The translations under genes and the position numbers were made by a program. The notes under the pieces were generated by a model, which saw nothing but the letters and a program-made list of their open reading frames with translations, was not told where the DNA came from and did not search any database. This document shows positions 28,083 to 40,900 of a stretch of 64,000 nt of DNA, in pieces. This DNA is from Bugula neritina (Eukaryota; Bryozoa; Gymnolaemata; Cheilostomatida; Bugulidae). Where the stretch lies: NCBI GenBank assembly GCA_964035545.1, contig OZ037773.1, positions 7,119,251 to 7,183,250 of the forward strand, read 5' to 3'. The first letter of the stretch is position 1. Each line of letters begins with the position of its first letter.

Positions 28083-28565
28083 CTGCAAAGTTAGGAAAAG
28101 AAATATTAATTTGCAAGATTGCTCAAAAGTAGTATAATTAACTATAATACTAAACAGAATACTTCAAAATAAGTGATGGAAAGCAGTTTAAGGATCTCTC
28201 ATAACTTAATAAAACCTCAGCCAATAAGTCATTAACAGATATAGTTTAGAATCATTACTTCCTTCTCTTAATTACAGCTAAATTATCTCATGAGTGAACT
28301 ATGATAGGCTTTTAATTTAAATATAATATTAGTTATTCAATCATCAATTTGTTCTAAGCACGCAGAATGTTAAAGTATAGAAATCTTTCATGGGTATGCA
28401 ATGCATATACAAACACTGAAATTAATACAAAGTATTATTTTACTTGAAACTCGTTGATCAAATTTTCTGTAGAACTCCTCTGCTAGTTTAGCGTAAAGGT
28501 CAGTATCCATATCTGTCTAATTATCTGTCTGTTTGTCTCTTCTCAGGTAAAATAAACATGTACTG
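28030..28565. repeat. Segmental duplication, copy 2 (partner 24890-25420)
   Basis: See 24890-25420. This copy retains the intact finger frame, so it is the less damaged one. Confidence 0.85.
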
Positions 28566-29835
28566 GTTATGTGCTGATTCCAGCAGCCTTAATATAGTTT
28601 AGAAAAGTAGCTAGCTGTTGTAGCCACAGGTTAGCCAGCATTAATTATATGTAATACAATGAGTCTGGATAAATCTAGCTGTGTGCATGGCTATATGAAA
28701 AGTCATTCTAGCTGTAACAGCCTTGACTGAAGTAAATTTGTTCCCCTCCCCAACCCTTCCTTAATTATGGTAACAGCAGATTTGGAAACTGCTGGACTAA
28801 TGTTTTCTTTTTCTCTCTACTATTCATCATTTTGGTCTAAACTTCATCTTTACAAGACATGCACTCTATAGTGTTGGTATTTTGGTCTTAAAAAGCTTCA
28901 TGGAAAACATCTCTCTTTTTGTTGAATAAGTTAGATTTTTTCCCAACACACTGGCTCTTTCTAGAATCTCAGAATTTAGAAATTTTTTCAGCAACTATAA
29001 ATACATCTTTTTGTTAAAAACTGTTTTTCAGATTCATTAGATTTGTAGCTTCTGTACCTAAAAAGCTATATTCACACTATAAAGGGTGAAATTCTATTAG
29101 CATTATGTTTTTTATAAATCAAGTAAACCCTATTATAATTGTATAACATGTTTTTCTTTTTTTTTTTGCAGATTTTCTGTGTGTTTTTGATAACTTTTGT
29201 TTCAAGGTCAGGCTATTTCACTCTACATAACAATATACTACAGAACTGTAGCTGAATGTCTCTTCTTTATATTGAATTCTACTCCTAAAGATCTCACATC
29301 TACATACCAACAATGTCTTTGTAGTACAGCTTCACCAGTTGCAGATTAAGTGAGTATTGGTTTCATTTAATTTAAATTTTGACACTTGTATAAACTTAAA
29401 CTATTTTAAGTCATAGAAACTATTATGCTTTAAGTTGTCTTCTCTTGAATAGCATTTTTAGTTCTCAGATAATAGAAATTAATTTAGCAGAAGTTATCAG
29501 CTCTTGCACCACATTGTTTACATGTTTGGTCAGTTTAAATTGCTTTAGTTACTAATAAAATTCAGGTTGTCTTCCCTATAGATAATTTGATTGCAGCACA
29601 ATGTTCCTTATTTGCAGAATTCTGTCAACTCTATTTATGACAAAAACATTCTAAATTCAAATTCACCAGATGATACATAAAGCAAACTAAACTAGCAGCT
29701 ACATTTTGAATAAAAACCAACTAATATCAACAATTGGCATAATATTCTCACTATGATTATTATCAGCAGCTATATTGTTAGAAATCCAATTTTATTTAGT
29801 GTTGTGAATAGTCTCAATCTTCTCTTGTAGCACTA
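28566..29835. other. No coding gene; one exon-like block at 29171-29350
   Basis: A polypyrimidine run with TTTTTTTTTGCAG at 29158-29170 and a GATTAAGTGAGTATT donor-like site near 29350 bracket about 180 bp without a long frame. It could be a UTR or non-coding exon. TTTATT at 29791-29796 (minus AATAAA) belongs to the defensin gene. Confidence 0.35.
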
Positions 29836-30439
29836 TTATCGTGTATAGCAAATACACGCATAGCCTTCACAGTAGCCTGAGCCATAACCTCTGTGGCGAC
29901 AATGACTTCTACACAAATTTGGACGATCAGGGCATCCATGTGGTCTGGGCGGAGCTACACCTGTGAAGTATATTGAGTCAATATGGTTAATTTATTCTTA
30001 GTGGAAGAATTTGCAGCTGGTGATGAGATTCTGATAATTGTAAAACATCTGCTCACACGAGACTCGAACCAGAGACCTCCAACAAATATATCGGATCAAT
30101 ATGGTTAGTTTAATCACAGCATAAGAATTTAGTTATATACATTGAAACTGCAGCTGGTGATGTGAGTTGTAAAAAAGTTGCTCCCACCAGGACTCGAACC
30201 ACGGATCTCTAACAATGCACGTTGATGCTTGCTAACCATTACACTATGGGGGCGACTGGGAATTCCAACACTACAGCAATCAAACTGTAGTTTAGACAAT
30301 GGAATAATAGTTGTACTTTATCTGATTCTGCTCTTTTCTTACCTGACCAGGGCACACCATCCATTACAAAATCAGATGCAGCTAAGTTTAGAAGAAGAAA
30401 GATTAGAGCAGCAGAAATGATTAAGTGTGGGTTCTTCAT
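29836..30439 (-). CDS. CSab invertebrate-type defensin (2 exons, 73 aa)
   Basis: Exons 30439-30343 and 29960-29836 (minus), phase-1 intron, donor GTAAGA and acceptor TTCACAG. Residues 1-22 form a signal peptide (MKNPHL, then a hydrophobic IISAALIFLLLNLAAS). A short pro-region or N-terminal extension follows, then a core with six cysteines spaced C-x6-C-x3-C-x9-C-x4-C-x1-C. This is the cysteine-stabilised alpha-beta pattern of secreted antimicrobial defensins of arthropods and molluscs: CxxxC helix, G-Y-C turn, CxC final strand. The x4 spacing between the fourth and fifth cysteines is short compared with tick or mussel defensins. The mature peptide is basic. A polyadenylation signal lies about 40 bp after the stop. 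The role (membrane-active host defence peptide) is inferred from the family. Confidence 0.88.
30030..30266 (-). mobile_element. tRNA-derived SINE pair inside the defensin intron
   Basis: At 30180-30266 the minus strand reads a tRNA-like head: CCCCCATAGTGTAATGGTTA (box A) and GGTTCGAGTCC (box B). A second box B, with the shared tail words GCAGCTGGTGATG and TCAATATGGTTA, occurs at 30056-30080, so a second truncated copy follows. The anticodon arm is not convincing, so I call SINE rather than a functional tRNA. Confidence 0.7.
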
Positions 30440-32068
30440 GCTAACTTCTGGAGAATATCAGCCTATAAAATAATATGTTACTTTGACATTTTCGGGTCAA
30501 ATATTCAAATGGTAACACTCGTTTTAATATTTCACTCCAGAAGTGGTACAGTTTTACTAAATGCAGAATTTTTTTGTTTATTAGATAATCAGAATTGACT
30601 TGTGTTGTATAGACTGCTAAAATACTTGCAATTTTTCAGTTTTCACAAAATCACTTTTGATATATATAGCTTTTATTCAACAATTTGTAAGTTTTGTTTT
30701 TATATATTGTCAATGCAAGATTTAAAAATTAAGCATCTCTATTTTTAAAACTTTTAATTTGTATTGACCCAATTACTAATGTTTAAACTTTAATTTTACT
30801 AAATCCTAAGGACAACTTCTGTGTTGAAAATTTTTAACTATGTTAAATTTTTCAATTTTAGGAATTAATTTTTTGTGCTGTTTTTACTTGGTTTTACTAA
30901 TATGAATATGGATTTTTTAAAATTACAAGTGTCAATGTCATACATTTATTTTAATCACAATAAATTTTGAAGTCAATGGAAAAAAAATTTGTTTTTAGTG
31001 TATTTGAAGTACATGAATATTGAGTCAAAATATTAGAATCGAAAGTGAAGTTGCACAAAAACAAAAAGAAAATCAATTGAAAATTTCCATTTAAATTATC
31101 AGCTTACATATACTGTTGGCACTAGCTACATAATGTATATCTTTTAAAAACTTGATATACTTGTTAAAGCTGTGTTTATTTAAATTGATTTTTTGCAATG
31201 TGAGTTACTATTTATATAAAAATCCTACAAATAATATACAATATACAGATAAAAATATAATATAATAAATACAAATAATATTTGCATACTGCTTTCTTTA
31301 CCTTATTACCTTTGTCTGTCATCTGTTGAAGATTTCAGAGTTATGACTTGCTGTGGCAAGCAGAAGGTTACTCTGCTTTTATAAACCTGAAGCCACATGC
31401 TTATAAATGGTACATGTTGTTCTATAGATCACTAAGCTTTGCGTTTTACGTGAAGAATTGTTATAAAAACGTGAATGACTAATGGAATTAATGCCAGTTT
31501 TGTCAAAATTGAAAATTATGCTAGAAAATATTTCTTTCTACTGTTTATCAGCTACAATAATGAGACATATTTCCCAGCGTGCATACATAACTTGTGTAAT
31601 ATTCATGAAGTTCTGAAGTAGCCAAACCACGTAACAATGAACAGGTCACGTTTACCTTACACTATAGCAAATTCACATATTCAAGCTTTGTCACATCTTG
31701 TTAATTCTAACTGGCAAATTTCCATGCACTTTATGCATATATTTGGTTCTCCACGTAGGTCAATTTTATGTGGTATTTAAAACATGATGAAGTATAGCAT
31801 GCCCAGTAAAGATGAAAATTGCTTTACTGAAACAGGAGCCTAATCATAATTTTATCTTGGGAGCATTTTCTAACCAGTGTCTGTTATAGCAATTAGTGTG
31901 AAACTATTGGTAGGTTATGTATGTTTATATAATACTATTTCTAATAATCTAAACAAACAAGCTATCAACAGAGAATTTTTCAGCAACACTGAAATGTAAA
32001 CTGAACAGCAATTGGCTACTAGTAAACCAGAATCCCCAAATAGAAGTCTTCTGTTAATAAAATAACAA
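30440..32068. other. Intergenic; upstream of defensin, no gene seen
   Basis: Very AT-rich. It should hold the defensin promoter (minus strand, from 30440 upward), but no NF-kB or TATA element could be assigned with confidence. Confidence 0.4.
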
Positions 32069-32071
32069 TAA

Positions 32072-32449
32072 AGGCTTGGCCTCACGCTCGTGGGAGTCAC
32101 ACGAAACTCATGTGACGATTTTCTTGAGTTATCCTCTCGTTATGATCAGCCACACACTCGTCGGACACATAGTAAATAGTTCGTGAATGAGTGTTGCACG
32201 TGATAAACAAACAGCAGAAGATTGCCAAACAGAGAAACATGGTAGAAATGAAACAATTACTGTTGCTAAAATTCCATTGACCCAATCAAATGGTGCTTAT
32301 CGTTAATTTCAATTTTTCATCCAACATCTTCGTTGGGTGCACCCAACAAAAACGATTTCGTTTTAATTCCTTCAAATTTGATCATACGTTTGTGTTTTCG
32401 TGTTAAATAGACGATTTCGTGTGACTCTCACAAGCGTGAGGCCAGGCCT
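32072..32449. mobile_element. MITE, PIF/Harbinger-like (378 bp, TAA target-site duplication)
   Basis: Terminal inverted repeats of about 35 bp: left AGGCTTGGCCTCACGCTCGT, right ending GCGTGAGGCCAGGCCT, with a further shared AGTCACACGAAA inside. TAA flanks both sides (32069-32071, 32450-32452), as expected for PIF/Harbinger elements. The interior has no transposase frame. Confidence 0.85.
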
Positions 32450-32729
32450 TAAAGTAGTAGACTGTTGGGATATTTACTAATATACCAATACACATTCTGT
32501 TAATAATGTCACTCTTCAGAGTAATTAGGACAAATTGCTACTGCATGTGGCTGGTCAATGACCATTCTACAATACTTATCAGTAGCAACTTTGTTTAAAA
32601 GAGCTTCAAGTTCAAGTTTCATTTTGAACAGCTAATCTATTTATAATATTATTATAAATGTATTTAAGATCCTGTAAGCAAGTACCTGTAAGCAGATTAT
32701 GTATGGTACTTCCACCGCATTACTGGAAT

Positions 32730-32887
32730 ATTTCTATAAGCAGCTCAGAGTTGGGGTGAATTAGTGCAGTAGTCTACAGTTTAGTCGAAGATAATTTGGA
32801 AATTAGAATCAACTTCAGCTCTAAACCCTAGAACTGCAAATTACTGCACTTACTCCTCCCCCAACTCTGAGTTGCTCTTAGAACTAT
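32730..32887. mobile_element. Foldback/MITE element, copy 1
   Basis: Imperfect inverted repeat: left arm CTATAAGCAGCTCAGAGTTG, with GTGCAGTA further in; right arm TACTGCA then CAACTCTGAGTTGCTCTTAG. The same arm sequence forms the second copy at 36002-36155. No coding capacity. Confidence 0.75.
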
Positions 32888-33672
32888 CCACAGCACTGCA
32901 CTAATTAGCCTGGGCTCAAACTAAAAAGTAGATGAAAGCTTGGTTAGTCATTACACGTTCCCCCAAGTATAATTGATGAGGTGGTAGAACTCCTATAGCT
33001 GTACTAAAAGAAAAGTGGTTACTAAACCACTTGGAAGACACTAGATTAGACTTGGAAGATATTCTTCCAAATAAATTTGACAGACTGCATTTCCTATTTA
33101 ATAACCTTTTGTCAGTTTGTTATCAGCGACTAGTTTATTGGCTACTAACAACTGGCCAACAGTGTAGGCTTAGAACAAAGCTATTCTCCTATTTTCACTA
33201 AAATCCAAACTTTCCCAAATCTTGTTTCTTCTTGTACCACCATGACTGGTTCGCTTCAGCATATCTATAAATTTCATATCTATTTATAACTCAAAAATTG
33301 TAAAAAAATTTCAACCTAAGTTGTGGCTGATACATTATACAATTATTTGTATTTGAAGTGGAAGGTCAAAGGTTATTCGCACAGGACATGCAACTTCTAA
33401 CAAGTGCGTTACCCTATTATGTAACCTTTTGTAGCTATTTTTAGTTTATAATACATTGGTACTTGTATATATAGTAACAGGGTAACAGTTATTCTAGCAG
33501 CTGCTGATGAGTGTTAGAAGTAGCATAGAATCTTGTCAATAACCTCGTATTCACCAGCTAACCTTGCCCAAAGCTGCCTATAAGACTACACGATGCCTGC
33601 TGTCAGGATTATGATGTCATCACCTCACTAGGTCTTGGAATTATCTGCTTAACTTATTGGTAGTCTGCATCA
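32888..33672. other. No coding exon; probable promoter and 5' UTR of the gene at 33673
   Basis: The end of this stretch contains a small upstream frame (ATG at 33593, 12 codons) before the putative start at 33673. Nothing else is recognisable. Confidence 0.35.
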
Positions 33673-34967
33673 ATGGTAAGTAACAATAGCAAGGCTATAT
33701 AATTTGATTTATTTAGAGTTTTAGGGTGTCATGAAGGTTCTTTGTAACAGTTGACTTTTCATCAGCAAAGAGAATTGATAGCTATCTAAGCTTGAGCAAG
33801 CTAGGCTGCATAAAAAGGTTCAATTTTCACTTTGATAATAAGTATACTTTACAAAACTGATGAACAACTTGTAGTCTATAATCGTTAACTTTCAACCTTT
33901 TAAGATTTATCATCATTAACCAGGCATACTTGATTATAGGGCTACCGCAACTCAATTAGGAAAATAGGAAATACTATTTATCTAAATTTATATTGGCTTT
34001 ACGAAACATTATAGATAGATATAGGAAAGTTAGGTCTGTAAGCTGGGCTTGGTGTAAGCAGTATCAGTTTACATAAGCTTGTCCCCTGGCAGCTGTAACT
34101 GCATCCATAAATTCAATACACTCCTGCAGTACGTTATTAGAGTCATATTATTGTGGTGAATAAATTCTGATGACTCTGGAAATTTGAGGCAGCATTCTTT
34201 GGAGGCTCTACTTTTGAAAAAAATCCTCCTGCACTTTGTTTTGAAAAGAACATTTGTATTTCCAACTAATAGCATAAGTTTTGTAAAAAAATATTATAAT
34301 CTGACTTCTAGTTTATATAAATTTACTTTACTTAGATATTTTGCTGTTGAATACTTAGCAAATGTTTATTGCCTAGTACACATCGGCTATAATATTAAGA
34401 CAGTTGAAATAATTTTTTTTCACAATTTTTTAAGCAAAACATTATGTTAGGAAACTGTAAATCATTAATTTAATTAAAATTTTTGTGTTTTATGTAATTT
34501 AATTATATATACATACACTGTAGCAAAAAGAGACAAGCTTAGAGCCGTGTACCACAAACCAAACAACCACAGAACAAACTACAGGAGAACTTCTTCAGCC
34601 ATATGAAGTTATCTGCTCATCCGCTGTAGATCTCTACGCCGACCTTGACATCGCCTCTGCGTATCATAGCAACTGTAGCCCTGACCTATCAGAGAGATAT
34701 GATGACACGTCTCAGTCTAGTGTTATTCGGGAGTCGTCTTTCACTTCTCAGTTTAGTACAAGGGGAAGCAACTTATGCAATAAAATCAGACGCTGCTATT
34801 TTGTTGTGCCTCTAATAGTCATGTTTATCCTTGTAAATATTATCTCTTTAGGGCTAATAGTGGGATGTATAGTCCATGAGGAGACCTGTTTCAAACTTAA
34901 TAATAATACTGCTAGTAAAATATCTTCTGTTGGAAAGAAATCAAACCAAAATACAATAAATTGGTAG
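33673..34967 (+). CDS. Small single-pass membrane protein, function unknown (2 exons)
   Basis: Exon 34524-34967 starts after the acceptor CACTGTAG and reads 147 codons to TAG. The only start that fits is an ATG at 33673-33675 sitting directly on a GTAAGT donor, so exon 1 would contribute just Met. The N-terminal part of about 95 residues is hydrophilic, with Thr-rich TTNQTTTEQTTG, then PYEVICSS, YADLDIASAY and SER/SQSS stretches. A basic CNKIRRC precedes a hydrophobic segment of about 27 residues (YFVVPLIV...GLIVGCIV), and a short tail with NNT follows. The basic side and the glycosylation motif in the tail suggest a type II topology. AATAAA is at 35206. No family recognised; exon 1 is the weak point. 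Confidence 0.5.
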
Positions 34968-36001
34968 CTTGAAGCAGTGTGACCTGATTCGAACAGCCAT
35001 TTTGTTGCTTTTAATTGCTTCATAACTGGAGTAGTAAAATACTTTATACATGTTACCACAGTTTTGTATTTTCTCCTTTTTATAGTATATTTACTACGGC
35101 ATGCTATATGCACAAAATCAGTTGAATGTAATTATTTTGAATTATTTGTGACCTGTGTTATCTTATGTTAACATCGTGATTCAAAAATACTGAGATAAGG
35201 CAGTTAATAAAGTTTTTTTGCAAAAGTAAAGTTGTTGAAATATGTTTTGGTTGGTTTAATTTTAAATGAAGGTTTTTTTATACAAAATGGATTATTTTAT
35301 AGGAAATAAGAAAACTGCTCATGGCTGAATAGACTCTTAGAAACCATCTCTAGTTTCAGTAGTTTGTTTAGGATAAACCAGTGGCTACCAAAAATGTAAA
35401 GTCAAGAGGGGCAACTCCTGTTTCAGCAAGCTGCTCTCAATCTGACTACGCTGTGTGGCTGTGCTCTTACTTTCAATCAGTCCAGAAAACACTAACTAAA
35501 ATCATTCCTTGGGACTTTTAATAATACTGGGAAAGACACTGCACAGTTGTGCTTATGTGGGAAATAAGTAATAACAATAAAAATAAACATTTGATTCATT
35601 TTTTTCCTCACAAATGTAAATTTATGCCAACAGCTTTAGCTAAGGATACATGTGCAATCATATTATATATTACTATGACCATGAGTTGGATAAGTGCAAC
35701 ATTCAGCCACCAGCCATCTAATTCATTCCTGTTATGTCAATTGCATCAAAGATATATAATATGCGACACCAGGTCTAATTAAGTTGTGTCTGGGATTTAA
35801 ACTTTTTAATATCAGTTTTGAAGCTTGTAAAGTAGCATGCAGGAAAAAATAACAATTAGAAATATAGCATCAAGATATGAAATGCAAGTTGCTATAATAA
35901 CGAGAGTTGTACAACTATTTTCAGAAGGGCGCATTCAGCACTTCAACTAGGATATTTTTTAAAATTTATTCATAAGTTATAAGGGTAAACAAGATGAAGG
36001 G
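34968..36001. other. Intergenic; no gene seen
   Basis: 3' UTR of the small membrane protein gene (AATAAA at 35206), then AT-rich sequence without exons on either strand. Confidence 0.4.
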
Positions 36002-36155
36002 TTTTATAAGCAGTCTTAGAGTTGGTGGTGAATGAGTGCGACAGTTTGGAGCTTTTGAGTTTGGAGTTGGGGACTTTAATAAACCCCAAGTCTAAATTTA
36101 AGAGCTCCAAACTATTTCACTCAATCGTATTACCAACCCGGGGCTGTTTATAGAA
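36002..36155. mobile_element. Foldback/MITE element, copy 2
   Basis: Arms TTATAAGCAGTCTTAGAGTT with GTTTGGAGCTT, and AAGAGCTCCAAAC through CCCGGGGCTGTTTATAGAA, can fold on each other. It resembles 32730-32887 in the outer arm but has a different inner stem. Confidence 0.7.
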
Positions 36156-36178
36156 TTATTCAAGCAGATATTATAGTT

Positions 36179-36377
36179 CATGGGTGGAAAACTGTGGCCC
36201 TTTGCTCCTTTTCCAGTGGCGCTCTTAATGCTTAAGATGCGTTCTGATTAGCACAGCATAGGTTTGGTGACCAATTGCTTTATTATAATAAAGTTTACTA
36301 TGAATGCTATCATGTGGCCTTTCATTTTGGCTGACATTTGAACTTGGCCCTCATGCAAAAGAAGTTGCCCATCCCTG
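36179..36377. mobile_element. hAT-like MITE (199 bp) with 8-bp target-site duplication
   Basis: Flanked by TTATAGTT on both sides (36171-36178 and 36378-36385). The right end ...AGTTGCCCATCCCTG and left end CATGGGTGGAAAACTG form short degenerate terminal repeats of hAT type. Internal GGCCCT words are near both ends. No transposase. Confidence 0.8.
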
Positions 36378-36385
36378 TTATAGTT

Positions 36386-37959
36386 AGTTGACGATCCTAG
36401 CTAGACGAGACAGTCTATAAAAAGACAGCTGTGAGTTACTATTATAATAGCGAGCTATCGAAGATATTTAGAACACTAAACACGGTCAAATTTTAGATAT
36501 TCAACTTTTCTCCTTTATAATTGTACCAAAACAGAAATGATTATTTTAAGTGTAACCACTCACACTGAATTAGAAATATTTTCCAGCTATAACTATTACT
36601 ATAGATTAAGACTAAGCACCATATTATTTGTTATCATGGTGATTAGTTGCATATCATCTGTGATCATACTGCTACTAAACTAATAATGTACTTGTTCATG
36701 TTTTATAGTAGAAATATTTCATATTTATATTAATATTCATATTCATATTGGTGCTACTTACTACTCAGTTACCAGTTATTGTTATTGTATTTTAAATTAT
36801 TATTTTATGTTAAATTCTTAAAGTTACTAAAACCAAAGGTGTCGCACTAACTAGATTGCACTTATAGTTATTAATTAAAAGTAAACCGATTATCACTGCA
36901 GCTATTAAATGTAAGTTGATTATCATGTTGAAGTTAGTCAATGTTATCTAGTTATAAGTTATGTTGAAAATTTGAATTTAAAATTAATCTTAATAGTCAT
37001 CACACTCAAATTTAGTGAGAAAACTCAAAATCTTTAGATATATTTGACTTCATAGCTCGACAAAGATGTAAAATAATTATGATGGTAATCACTAATGTTG
37101 TTTAGCCTAAAACATAATTTTAATAGCTAATATGTGTGCAATTTTAATCAGTGTTTTAAGTAATAGCTATTTTCTTTCCTACAGTTACAGCTGTAAAACA
37201 TCCTAACTTTCACTTTGACTGTAACTTCTTTTGCAAATGCTGAATGTGAGTTAAACAGTGAGTGTCTGAGTTTATGTTTTTTTTTTTGGTTATTAGGTAG
37301 TTATTGTTCTAAACTTAATTAAAGCCAGTAAAGCTCAAACTGGTAATCCTCAAATTATTGTTAGTTACTAATTATCACTAGTAACTCCAGCGCTATGTTT
37401 GAGTATGAACTTTTTGTCCCACAGTTTTTTTTTAGTGAGTGGTACAAAAGTTCATTGCTTTGCTGTAAAATAAAGCAGAAGATTTGCTAAATCTGTGAAA
37501 TACTGTTGAAAATAGCTTGCTACAGCTTTGAGTTGCAACTCACTTCTCATCTCAATCTCTTAGCTCAAGAAACTCTATGGTAACAGTTGAATGCAGTTTG
37601 TGCTATGAATTTTAAAATCTGCTGTGATTTTATTTTACCTCTACTGATTTTATTTATAATAAAAGCATATAGTCTAGATGTGATTTATCAAATAGACCAG
37701 GTATGTCATAAATAGTCTACTTGAAATTTGATAAGTGGCTCTTGTTGTGGGCTTTAAAGTCGTATCATGACATATCTTTACTTGAAGTTACATTACTGCT
37801 ATGACAGTATCTCGATCTGATAGAGTTCTAGCATTTTTATTGAGATTTTCTGATAAGTTTGTTCAAGGTAACATATTTAACTTGTTGATCCTACTGTCAC
37901 ATGTCTGTACATTTTATTTTTCTAACTTTATATATAAATATTTCTTGCTTCCTTTTAGA
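36386..37959. other. Upstream region of arylsulfatase gene; no coding exon
   Basis: The frame continues upstream of the sulfatase start to 37801, but an acceptor (CTTCCTTTTAG) ends one base before the ATG at 37960. This stretch is therefore probably an intron with a non-coding first exon farther upstream. Confidence 0.4.
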
Positions 37960-40900
37960 ATGTTGTGGAGGTTAATCTGGGTGGTAGTTTTATTATCTCT
38001 AGCTGTGTCTGCAGCTTCTGAACAGCCCAACATAATCTTCATAGTGGCTGATGACTACGGCTGGAATGACATTGGTTATCACGGAAGTGAGATCAAAACT
38101 CCAAATCTAGACAAACTCGCTTCTGCCGGAGTGAAGTTGGATAACTACTATGTCCAACCCATATGCACACCAACTCGCAGTCAACTTATGTCCGGTGTGT
38201 TTGTATGGCTACTGCTGATTGTGTTGTGTGATGTTGAATTTGATAAAACTCATGTGGGTTTATAGTCACTATCCCTGTGAGAACCCCTGATGGAAAGGGG
38301 TTTTAAAGCAGGCTAAAAACTTTTTTGGTGCAGCATAGAAGCAATTATGACTGGATGCTCTTCCTAACATCACTGTGATGTTTGGAGTTGAACCACTGAC
38401 CTTGTGTTTACTAGACCAGCTCTCTAACCACTGCTTCTTTAAAGTTACATTTTACAATAATATTTATTTTATTTGCTTATTTGAATATATATTGATTTAT
38501 ACTAGGACGGTACCAGATACATACGGGGCTGCAGCATGGAATTATATGGCCTTGTATGCCTAGTGGTCTACCATTGGATGACCCAACAATGCCAGATAAG
38601 TTGAAGGAAGCTGGATATTCTACACATATGATTGGTTAGTATCTTTGTAATGTTTGTACAATCTGGTTATTTAATTTAATAATATTTGTTGACATGGTGT
38701 TCTAGTTGAAAATATTTTAGTTGTAAATAGATGTTTATATATTCAGGTAAATGGCACCTCGGTTTCTATACTAAAGATTACATCCCAACTTCTAGAGGGT
38801 TTGATAGTTACAGTGGATATTTAACTGGCAGTGAAGACTACTATTCCAGAATGAGGTTACCAAGTTTATGTAGAATATGTATTGTATTATATGTTGTATT
38901 GTAGAACATGTGATGTATTATATGTTATATTGTAGAATATGTATTGTATTATATGTTATATTGTAGAATATGTATTGTATTATATGTTATATTGTAGAAC
39001 ATGTGATGTATTATATGTTATATTGTAGAATATGTATTGTATTATATGTTATATTGTAGAATATGTATTATATGTTATATTGTGGAATATGTATTGTATT
39101 ATATGTTATATTGTAGAATGTGTATTGTATTACATATATTGGGCAGACAACTCTAATGTTGACATAATGCATAGTTTTGTAGGTATAATAATTAGTCCTC
39201 CTTGCATACGTAATCATATAGCTATACACCATCTAGTGTAGACAGTTCTGCTCTCTTATAATGGTGAGACAACTCCTTGCATCTAGTTATATATATGCGA
39301 GGCTTGTCCAATAGCTGTTGTATGCTTTCTTTGGGCTATAGATCTAACAATGGCTTTACTGGACTAGACTACACTGTCAATCAAACAGGGCGAAACGATA
39401 CTTATGGTGAATACTCCGCCCACCTCTTCACCAGACATGCTCAAACTGTCATCAGTAAGTAGTTATGTAATACTTTATCAGTTCAAAGTTATGTAACATC
39501 ATGTGATGATGCCGGCTGACATTCATGATGTCATGACTCAAAGTTGTTGTTAGAGTTTAGACTCTAGAATCTAGATGTATAATATTGTGCAAAATTGACT
39601 AGTTGATACTGTAGCCATATAGTTCTTAATTTTGATTGGTTTATAATTGCAGGGCACGCCCACCTTCAACAATAGGCCCTAACTAGCGCTGTACATATTA
39701 TACCAGCTTTGTAGCTGTTTTAATATTTGTAACAACGTTAAATGCTACTCTTATTGTTTCTTTTCACAAAAGTTACTTGATTGTTTAGTATCAACTCCAT
39801 AAGTAACTACATAGAAGTCACCTTCCACTTAATATGTTCTCTGTTGAACTGCTCTCCATGTTTATTGAATAAAATGAGAGATATACACTTGAAACACTGT
39901 CCAGTGCCTCAGGTGAAACACTGTCCAGTGCCTCAGGTGAAACACTGGGCAGTGCCTTAGGTGAAACACTGTCCAGTGCCTTAGGTGAAACACTGGGCAG
40001 TGCCTTAGGTGAAACACTGGGCAGTGCCTTAGGTGAAACACTGCCCAGTGCCTGAGGCAAACGCTGTCCAGTGACTCAGGTGGCTGGTAAAACCTTCTGC
40101 CATATTTTTTTACCCAACAATTCAGAGAACTGTGTGTATCTTTCTGTATTAATTAGCAGCATGTTGTCTATTGTGTTACAGCCACTCATGCTGCTCAAGA
40201 ATCGTCTCCCCTTTTCCTGTACCTGGCATTCCAGAGTGTCCACAGCCCTATGGAGGTTCCTGAGAAATATGAGAATATGTATTCCAACATAGAGGACAAG
40301 TACAGACGTATATATGCTGGCATGGTATCAGGTGTGTCTTCCTTTATATACCTGTATACCTGTATACTATATACCTGTATACCATATACCTGCATAATAT
40401 TTACCTGCATACTATATACCTGTATACCATATACCTGTATACTGTATACCTGTACACTACATACCTGTATACTGTATACCTGTATACTATATACCTGTAT
40501 ACCATATACCTGTATACTATATACCTGTATACTATATACCTGCCTACTGTATACCTGTATACTATATACCTGTAGCAATGGACGAAGCAGTAGGCAATCT
40601 CACTCAGACTCTGAAAGATTCGGGTCTCCTTGACAATACTATCCTCGTCTTTACCACAGATAACGGTGGCCAGACCCTGTCAGGAGGTAACAACTTCCCA
40701 CTGCGAGGTCGCAAGGCTACATACTGGGAAGGAGGTATGTATTACGTTCCCTCTCTGTGTTAGCATATCCTCTGGTACTGAGCCTAACTTTGTGGACTGT
40801 GTTGCAAACTGCAGCTAACAGTTTCTATAAATGTCCATTGTGGTAGCCTCTGTGCTTTGCTTCTAGGTGTTCGAGGTAACGGGTTTGTGTATAGCCCCCT

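Noticed and set aside
30180-30266. Functional tRNA gene
   Set aside because: Box A and B are good but the anticodon arm does not fold convincingly and similar copies occur elsewhere; a SINE head fits better.
37801-37959. Sulfatase start at 37801
   Set aside because: An acceptor lies directly before the ATG at 37960, which begins a normal signal peptide; the upstream in-frame part looks intronic.
39818-40060. Ser-Pro-Lys-Ala-Leu repeat protein on the minus strand
   Set aside because: Frame through the 24-bp minisatellite in sulfatase intron 4.
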